This document shows, one piece after another, positions 57,755 to 64,000 of a stretch of DNA of 64,000 bases. Below the pieces are notes generated by a model that was not told the origin of the DNA, searched no databases, and worked only from the letters and a program-made list of their open reading frames with translations. A program made the position numbers and the translations under genes. The stretch comes from Terebella lapidaria. Its lineage: Eukaryota; Annelida; Polychaeta; Terebellida; Terebellidae. The stretch covers positions 36,253,119 through 36,317,118 of the forward strand of contig OX424559.1 of NCBI GenBank assembly GCA_949152475.1, given 5' to 3'. The stretch's first letter is position 1, and each line of letters begins with the position of its first letter.

Positions 57755-60700
57755 CTAGCCTTCCTCCGTTGTCATCGGCTCCTCATCCGTGCCGCCTGTC
57801 TTGGGGTCTGGCGGCGGTGACGGGTCCCTACGCCGCGGACGCAGCGGAGCCGGCAAAGTGAAAGCCGGCTGCACGGGCGGATGAGGCAGGCCCGGTGGAG
57901 CTTGCACGGGCTTTTGTGGTGAGCCCTGCAATCCGGGTCCTGACGGAGCCATCACAACGGAGGCCGGTAGAGATGTCGCGCCGAGATCTGCTATGGCGCG
58001 GAACATCTCCACCGTATCGCGGGTGCGCTGTGGACCGGCCGTCCGTTCTCCCCACACCTGGACTAGGTATGGGTAGATGGCCAGCTCCAAAGCGGCATCC
58101 GCGCGCCGGAGAGCCGCCTGGTTCAGGGCGGACGACACGGGGTCATCGACGCCCTGGATTAGGCGAGTCCGAGCGGCCTCGGCTTCGTCAAGACGACGCC
58201 GTAGCTGCTCATTCTCAGCCTCCAGGTGCTCCATCCGTGCGGCCACCTCTGGGGCGGGGGCGGACGCCCCGGACTGCTCGGCAAGAGCGGCGGTCCGACC
58301 CTGGTCGAACGCGCGCCGCTCAATGACAGCCGACAAAGTCCGGTAGCTCTCTAGGCTCCGCCGGGTGCCTTCCATGAGGCCCTGGTCGTATGCGAGATCG
58401 CATGCGACACGGGAGGCCTCGGCGCGGCACCGGCTGAACCGATCCAGAGAGCTGTCCATCTCCGCCACAAGGTACTCCGCCGCTCGGGTGAGTCGACCAC
58501 GCTGGGGGTGATCCCAGGGGTGCTCCTCCCGAGCGCGGACCAACGCGGCTACACCTGCGGACCCCAAGTCACGAATGGCTCGAGGCACCGGCAGGTTCAC
58601 CAACGCCGGATCACCGGGGATCCGGTCCATACCATCGCGACGATGGCCGACCGCCTGGCCTACAGACTCGCGGAAAGTCTCGTAGACGCTGGCGGTCGTG
58701 GGACCGAGCCTCCGGCGTGCGGACGTGGCGTCGAGGGGGTCCAAGTCCAGGGAGGCGGTGCTTTGCCACCCTGCGGACGTCCCCTCAACCACCAACGAGG
58801 ACGCGGACGCCGACCTCGTGAGAGGTACCGCACGTCCGCTACTGCTCGCAACCGAGGGAGTCACGCGTGGAGTCCTTGGCGGGACCGCCGACGCGGTACT
58901 CGAGGAGGCGGAGGTGTCTGCCACCACCCGTCCCTCAGACGGACCCGCGGGTACCGTCACCTCGAGCAAGCCCGGGTAGTCCTCCTGAGTCAGCGCACCC
59001 GGAGACTGCAGGGGCGTCGTCCCGGCCGGAGTCTTTCCGGCGGACGAGCTCTTCCCCTGAGTCTTTGGCTGGGGGCGCGGCTTAGGAGTAGCCACTCGTG
59101 TCTTGGCCGCGATCTGCGGCATCTCCGACACGATCATGGTCACCCGGTGCCGTTCTTCACCGGCCTGGATCACCGGCGGTTCACGGACAGCCTCTGCTGC
59201 TGTCCGGGCGGCTTCCGCCGCCTGGAACTCCGCCGGGGTCTGGCCCATTGTAGCCGTCAGGCGAGCGGTGTAGCTCGAGCCCGCGGACACAACGCCAGAC
59301 TGCTTCCAGGCATCGTCCATGATGCGCTGTGCAAAGCGCCATGGACCCCAGTGAAAGAATCGGTGATTCGCCGTCCCTGACGTAGTCATGAACGACGCCA
59401 CCCTCGGTGGTATGTATCCATAATTGAATACAGGCCCCACTTCATTTCCAACGATATGAAGTCCCTCACCGCGGTGTGCACCCGAGCGGTGATCATTTAG
59501 GGCCTCTAAACTGGCGAAATATCGTTGCTGAGGGGTGCCGGAGTAGCACCTCTTGCAAACGAACATTTGCATCCAGGGGTAGTGGTACCCCGCAATATGT
59601 CGACTCAAGTGGTCGTAGGTAGGGTACCTACGATCCCGATTGAGCGCACGGTGCGGGTCCTCATACCCGTCCAGGGATTCCGGACAGAGTTGGCATATCA
59701 CGCCCGCCTCTGTCTCGGGCGGCAACCCGACACGCTCCTCGTCCGTGAGTGGACGAGGCCGTGTGAAAGGCGTGTCGGCCGCCGCGCCGGCCGCCGCGGT
59801 GCGGCGTCCCTGCGGATCCCTGCCATAGCGCGGAAGGAACATGTGTCCCTGACGGACTCCAGGGAGTTCGGGGCCCATTTCGGCCCGCAGCCTCTGGATA
59901 GAGGGCTGCTCCGAGGACGACCGTTTCTTCTTTTTGGCCGCCCCCGAACGATTCTCCGACCTGGTTTGTCGGGGCACACTCTTCCCGCGTGGGGGCGCGG
60001 CCCTCTGTTGCTGCGCAACGAAGGCCCGCGCTCCCGCTTCCAGTGCGGCGTCAGACAGGTGGACCCCGTCTTGCTCCGCGCGCTTCCGGAGGAGTTCTAA
60101 ACGGAGATCTCCCTCCTTCGGCACGGGACGCCCTCTGTCCACTGGACTTGACCCCACCTCCGCAGCTCCGGTAGGTTTCTTAGTACCGGAGGAAGAGGAA
60201 GAGGAGGTTCCTTTCGGTGCCTGGATAGGCACCCGCTTACAAGAACCTCCCGCGCCTGGGCCGGATCCCGCGGAGGCGCCGCCCGCACCAGATCCCGAGG
60301 GATTAGGCGTCTTGGCGACTCCGGGTTTGGCGGAGGACCCTTTCTGGCCGCCCGGCTTAGGCGCCAGTGGCTTAGGTCCTCCGGACTTCGATCCGGCTTG
60401 AGGCGAGGGGCCGCCGGACTTCTTTTTCCGGTGCGGCCGCTTCTTCTTCTTCTTCTTCGGAGGCGAGGAGGCCGGGTCCGGGTCGGATCCGGCCTCAGAT
60501 TGCCCATGCTCAGCGGCTTCCAGCTCTTGCTGGGCTCTCCACTGCTTTTGGGCAATCTCCCGGGCTCGACGGCGAGTACGCCTAGAGACGGGCGATGTAA
60601 ACCCGTCATCTCGGTTCTCGGTCTCCTTCGAGCCAGACTCCTGTTCCTGAGGCGGCGCTTGGGATGCGGCTTCCTCAGCCGCGTCAACCTGCTCCGCCCA

Positions 60701-61201
60701 AGTCCCAGGGGCCTTCTGGTCGTGCGGACCAGACTCCGCAGGTGCGGACACCGAGGAGTTCTCGGCGGAACCGGTGTCCGGACGGCTACGGCCATCCGGA
60801 CGGGTTTCCGCACGAGTACTCTCATCCGGGCCCAGAGACGCAAGCATCTCCGAGGACGGGTGCAACTCAATGTCCACACTAGCAAGTCCCGCACCACCGC
60901 AGTCCATCACCTCTTCCATACGAGAAAAAGGCGACGGATCTAGGAGTAGCTCGGCGCCTGCCGTGGCCGAGTCACTCTCTGCGGGGCGGTCCTCCGCGAC
61001 CTCGCTCTCAGACTCGGTTCCTGAGTAAGAACCGGAGCTGGAGCTGGATTCCTCAGAACCCACATAGGCTCCCCGAGGGATGTCCTCGCGGTCATCCTCC
61101 TCGGGCCTAGACTGGGGTCTCGAGTACGAATTACCGCGCTCAAGAGACCCCTCTTCCCTCCCTTCATCACCTCCCCAGCCGTCACTTGACTCTGACATCA
61201 A
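57755..61201 (-). CDS. 1148-aa protein of the Gypsy element with C2H2 fingers and coiled coil (Gag-like or extra ORF)
   Basis: Ser/Glu-rich acidic N-terminus (about residues 1-230); a Lys-rich block (KKKKKKRPHRKKK, ~250) and Gly/Pro/Lys-rich low-complexity region to ~360; two C2H2-like fingers (CQLCPESLDGYEDPH.. with HLSRHIAGYH, ~503-550; CKRCYSGTPQQR.. HRSGAH, ~555-585); a conserved-looking YIPPRVASFMTTSGTANHRF stretch; a Ser/Thr/Pro linker; and near residue 995 a coiled coil (RMEHLEAENEQLRRRLDEAE). The last residues (TEEG-stop) recur in the 15-kb fossil, so the ORF is a genuine part of the family. A nucleic-acid-binding structural or accessory role is likely; no protease or RT motif is present. 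Looks whole. Confidence 0.7.
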   Translation of the reverse strand: MMSESSDGWGGDEGREEGSLERGNSYSRPQSRPEEDDREDIPRGAYVGSEESSSSSGSYSGTESESEVAEDRPAESDSATAGAELLLDPSPFSRMEEVMDCGGAGLASVDIELHPSSEMLASLGPDESTRAETRPDGRSRPDTGSAENSSVSAPAESGPHDQKAPGTWAEQVDAAEEAASQAPPQEQESGSKETENRDDGFTSPVSRRTRRRAREIAQKQWRAQQELEAAEHGQSEAGSDPDPASSPPKKKKKKRPHRKKKSGGPSPQAGSKSGGPKPLAPKPGGQKGSSAKPGVAKTPNPSGSGAGGASAGSGPGAGGSCKRVPIQAPKGTSSSSSSGTKKPTGAAEVGSSPVDRGRPVPKEGDLRLELLRKRAEQDGVHLSDAALEAGARAFVAQQQRAAPPRGKSVPRQTRSENRSGAAKKKKRSSSEQPSIQRLRAEMGPELPGVRQGHMFLPRYGRDPQGRRTAAAGAAADTPFTRPRPLTDEERVGLPPETEAGVICQLCPESLDGYEDPHRALNRDRRYPTYDHLSRHIAGYHYPWMQMFVCKRCYSGTPQQRYFASLEALNDHRSGAHRGEGLHIVGNEVGPVFNYGYIPPRVASFMTTSGTANHRFFHWGPWRFAQRIMDDAWKQSGVVSAGSSYTARLTATMGQTPAEFQAAEAARTAAEAVREPPVIQAGEERHRVTMIVSEMPQIAAKTRVATPKPRPQPKTQGKSSSAGKTPAGTTPLQSPGALTQEDYPGLLEVTVPAGPSEGRVVADTSASSSTASAVPPRTPRVTPSVASSSGRAVPLTRSASASSLVVEGTSAGWQSTASLDLDPLDATSARRRLGPTTASVYETFRESVGQAVGHRRDGMDRIPGDPALVNLPVPRAIRDLGSAGVAALVRAREEHPWDHPQRGRLTRAAEYLVAEMDSSLDRFSRCRAEASRVACDLAYDQGLMEGTRRSLESYRTLSAVIERRAFDQGRTAALAEQSGASAPAPEVAARMEHLEAENEQLRRRLDEAEAARTRLIQGVDDPVSSALNQAALRRADAALELAIYPYLVQVWGERTAGPQRTRDTVEMFRAIADLGATSLPASVVMAPSGPGLQGSPQKPVQAPPGLPHPPVQPAFTLPAPLRPRRRDPSPPPDPKTGGTDEEPMTTEEG

Positions 61202-63111
61202 GCGCTCTAATCGCTCTAAACACTGGGAGTCAGATCCGCAGATCCGTCTCCACCAGTGCCGAGCGCTTGAATGACGAGAAGGTGTCGAGTTACATCGATT
61301 ATAGGCATCAAGTGTTGGCAGTTATACTGCACACGCATCGTATGACGCGTTCCCGTGGAAACGTCTATTCACTGCATCTACCCGATCGACAGACAAAAGG
61401 ATGTTTTACATTCCCGCATTCCCATACACACATCTCCCCCCGGTGACTCCTTTCATGCCATGTATACGGGTGGCTTGTGTACACAAGCCATCCCGGGGGA
61501 ACCCGCTAAAATACTACAGTAATTAACAGCAGTCATTAGCAATAGCTTTCGCACTGGCGATCAATGACGTGAAGTTAATCACCCTCGCAGGTTAAAGATT
61601 GTATACAATGTATCAAAAAGCCAAACTACTTGTGGGTGTTACGATTATGTCACCCTATCAGCAGCGATAAATAAAAATTTAACACCGCTCAAGCAGCAAT
61701 GAAAATAAATCCACCACCGCTTGCATGCTTTTCATAGATCACGGCATACAGCCTTCGATACAATGTACACAATCTCCTACACCCCTCTTGCGAAAGCAGA
61801 AATCTCCCGATTTCTTACTCTCTATTGCACCAGGGAAAAGATATATCTCTAAACTTTCTCATATATGGGATAAATGAGTAAGAATAGCATTTCCACGGGA
61901 AACACGCACACACTTGTGGCTTATAATCCTCCCATAAATAATAAATGAGATGGAAAATAAACAAAATCACTCCCCATAGCCGCTGGCACGCTTACAGGGC
62001 GATCGGACATACCCATGACGTCCGGACAGACAATCGGGCGCCCTATGGGCGTTTGCAAAGCGCCCACTAGCATCCCCGACGTACTGCCCGGCCGCGGAGC
62101 GGTGCCCGGTCCAGCCCAGAGCCTCCTCAAACGACTACCGGAGCGCGGAGCCAATAGATTTAGACGCGGAGCCGGCATGGTCCATAACCGCACTGGTTAG
62201 GGGGCGAACCCTTCATACCGGCGCCCAATCTAGAGGCGCCCAAAGATGGTGAAAGCAATAGCCGGCGGACGTCCGGGGCTGCCCGCGGACGGAGTCCAGG
62301 CCGGACGTCTACCATTGTACGGCGTATTGCCCTTATCCAATGAAGATGAAATTGGAATTAGAAGCCACCACAAGTGTTGCGCATGTAATATACGACCCCC
62401 TTCTTAGAAGGAGGCCGGGGTTCCGGTCATTCCGGCCGGACCGCGTATTGTAAGGTACGATCCGGACGAGAACGAGCGTCACCCGCTGCCGCGGCTGGTC
62501 CGCACACGCGGACTTAACAACCGCTCCATTATCATAATGGATAGTCGGTTTCCTGCCGTAAGAAACCTTAAACTACTATAACCGCAATTACAGTAGTGGC
62601 TCACGGGGGATAACTACACCGAAGTGCGTCATCTTAAAGCGCCGCGGACGCCGGACGAGTCACGCGGACGAACCGCGGACATCAGTCCTCATCTGCGGAC
62701 ACTATCCCCGCGTCCAGAGCCAGTTCCCCAAATCCGTGGGAAGACGCTTCTCCCGTAGCGGACGTAAATCCCAACCTCAGTGTGGCCATATAAGAGGTTG
62801 TCCCGGGACCAGGGGCGTCCGGCCGAATCAGTAAATTCGTCCGGCCAGCGTAACCGTTGTGCGGAATACGCCGGACAGCCGTCCATAAGGTGCGGACAGG
62901 CCATCCGCACGTCCCTGGCGCTAGAAACTACAGGAGGGCGGATGCGGAGCGGCGGCGTTACAACATGAAAGTCTCCGCGGACCTCAACTCCGAAGATGGC
63001 CACAAAGTAGCCACCCGCGGAGGTAAGTCGTGCGGACTCTCACGGAACGACCTAAAACCCATCCATAGTATGACAGACGGGTACCGCAGACGCATCCGCA
63101 TGGGCGGAAGG
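61202..63111 (-). other. GC-rich non-coding part of the Gypsy element
   Basis: GCGGAC/GTCCGC words recur throughout. A purine run TAAGAAGGGGG (minus strand, ~62404) and TATA-like GATTATAAGCC (minus, ~61925) mark a possible terminal repeat. Overlapping ORFs here are compositional. Confidence 0.5.
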
Positions 63112-64000
63112 TTATTCCCACCCATACCGGGCTGGCGCACGTGGTTTCCGGCGTGGCCGCCCGTCATCCGCAGGTACTGGAGGGAGTGGGGGTACCTGCG
63201 GATCGCCGTCATCTGGCTGATAGCCACCCAGTCCATCATCTGACGGGTCAGAGAGGTCCGGGAGGCCCACCATACGGCGCACACGCTCGTCCGGAGTCCG
63301 CGGATGCTGACCGGACGGATCCCATACGGGAGCATCATCCGGTTCCGCATCTTGAATTAGCGGATCCATGACAAGCGGGCCCTCGTACTTCTTCAGATTA
63401 TCGATATGGACAACCAGAACCCTGTCCGGATCGGAATCCCTCCGGATCCGGTAGTCCACATCTGTCACCTGTTTCAGTACGGTAAACGGGCCTATCCACG
63501 GCTTAGCAAATTTATTGCCTTGCTTAAGCGGCGGATAATAGTAGCGCACCTTGTCGCCTTCCGCAAAAGCTGGCCTACCCTTAGCATGGGCGTCATAGCC
63601 TCGCTTCTGCCGGAGGGCAGACTTGTCCAGGCGCGCGCGCGCGAAATCATGGGCGTTCGCCAGGGCGCGGCGAATCCACTCCACGTACTCCGGACCGCAC
63701 TGGGGTACCGCGCCGGTCTCTGCCGCAGTTGGATACATAATATCCACGGGCAAATTTAGCTCCCGGCCGTACAACATCGCGTGCGGAGTAACTCCGGTCG
63801 AAGAGTGGACCGACGACCTGTACGCCATTAAGACATACGGGAGGTGGTCATCCCAATCATTCGCACGATCATTCACAAAGGCCGCCAGCATGTTGAGGAC
63901 CGATCGATTAAAGCGTTCGACCTGGCCATCAGACTGGGGCCTGTAGGGGGTGGTCCGCACCTTGGTACTCCCTAGCATCTGTGCTAGGTTCCGGAACAGG
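63112..64000 (-). CDS. Ty3/Gypsy integrase C-terminal part (pol), partial
   Basis: Open from the right edge to a stop after PARYGWE. It shows YRPQSDGQVERFNRSV (the catalytic Glu of the DDE core), DDHLPYVLMAYRSSVHSSTG, TPHAMLYGRELNLP, then KFAKPWIGPFTVLKQVTDVDY (GPY/F module) and VVHIDNLKKYEGP, followed by a Pro/Asp-rich tail of ~100 residues. This is the standard integrase order of Metaviridae. No chromodomain is visible. The reverse transcriptase and protease would lie to the right of the window. Confidence 0.9.
   Translation of the reverse strand, partial: LFRNLAQMLGSTKVRTTPYRPQSDGQVERFNRSVLNMLAAFVNDRANDWDDHLPYVLMAYRSSVHSSTGVTPHAMLYGRELNLPVDIMYPTAAETGAVPQCGPEYVEWIRRALANAHDFARARLDKSALRQKRGYDAHAKGRPAFAEGDKVRYYYPPLKQGNKFAKPWIGPFTVLKQVTDVDYRIRRDSDPDRVLVVHIDNLKKYEGPLVMDPLIQDAEPDDAPVWDPSGQHPRTPDERVRRMVGLPDLSDPSDDGLGGYQPDDGDPQVPPLPPVPADDGRPRRKPRAPARYGWE

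Larger units (their letters stand above)
56510..64000 (-). mobile_element. Ty3/Gypsy LTR retroelement, minus strand, continuing past the right edge
   Basis: Parts from right to left: integrase C-terminus of pol (from the window edge to 63112), a 1.9-kb non-coding GC-rich stretch with a purine run near 62404, a 1148-codon ORF (61201-57755), a ~500-nt 3' UTR, a second purine run (AAGAAGGGGG, about 57236), and an LTR-like region to about 56510. The visible ORFs look whole. Two readings are possible: one element with an extra 3' ORF after pol, or two elements end to end, with a terminal repeat at about 62395-61250. I could not see similarity between the two candidate terminal repeats, which favours neither strongly. 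The left limit is set by composition. Confidence 0.7.

Noticed and set aside
57895-60943. Long plus-strand ORFs opposite the 1148-codon ORF
   Set aside because: High G+C mirror frames; Arg/Pro/Ser-rich with no motif, while the minus-strand product has fingers and a coiled coil.

Overview
The window is animal nuclear DNA: GT-AG introns, no operons, A+T-rich, and packed with DNA transposons and tandem-array elements typical of marine invertebrates. A mollusc or other lophotrochozoan is my best guess. It rests on Helentron-like 'pearl'-type elements with tandem cores, ISL2EU, MULE and Merlin transposons and a Ty3/Gypsy element. Amphioxus or another invertebrate is not excluded. There are few host genes: one good internal exon (51315-51497), two weaker candidate exons (7118-7297 and 8243-8482) and a dead TatD-family retrocopy (3567-4194). 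Almost everything else that can be named is mobile DNA, much of it nested.

Layout. 0-2.7 kb: an ISL2EU (PIF/Harbinger-like) transposon with two convergent genes, a transposase with one in-frame stop and a four-exon SWIM zinc-finger gene that still reads through. 2.8-3.5 kb: dispersed family B in tandem. 3.6-4.7 kb: TatD pseudogene, then an L2-like LINE tail. 5.25-5.66 kb: a chain of adjoining snap-back hairpins. 6.3-7.0 kb: a piggyBac-type non-autonomous element with TTAA target sites. 9.5-11.1 kb: family X, a MULE transposase fragment and a TA-flanked MITE. 12.7-16.3 kb: a GC-rich island, a possible TIR element and a fossil 3' end of a Gypsy-type element. 17.3-18.8 kb: a long-armed foldback element and a small MITE.

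20.5-31 kb is a nested mosaic. A Helentron-like element (family A, 21094-28960) was split by a family B copy and by a 6.04-kb TIR transposon (22662-28702, 4-bp ATAT target duplication). That transposon encodes an OTU-type protease, a Cys-rich segment and a transposase-like protein, plus a 30-bp acidic minisatellite. A complete second family A copy follows at 29380-30934.

33.9-40.6 kb is a very large inverted repeat. Its arms carry 366-bp tandem repeats studded with GTTGCCATGGCAAC palindromes (RFX X-box-like), and its centre holds a LINE fragment. 40.6-50.6 kb: a direct-repeat pair, a TA-flanked non-autonomous element, a two-member MITE family and a broken Merlin transposase next to small MITEs that make 8-bp target duplications. 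51.3-56.3 kb: the host exon, Helentron-like family C with family X inside it, and a third family A copy carrying a near-perfect hairpin.

56.5-64 kb is GC-rich and holds a minus-strand Ty3/Gypsy LTR element: the integrase C-terminus at the right edge, a long 3' region, a 1148-codon ORF with C2H2 fingers and a coiled coil, and an LTR-like left end. A related fossil in the opposite orientation sits at 15.05-16.29 kb. All comparisons were made by eye; no alignments or database searches were run.
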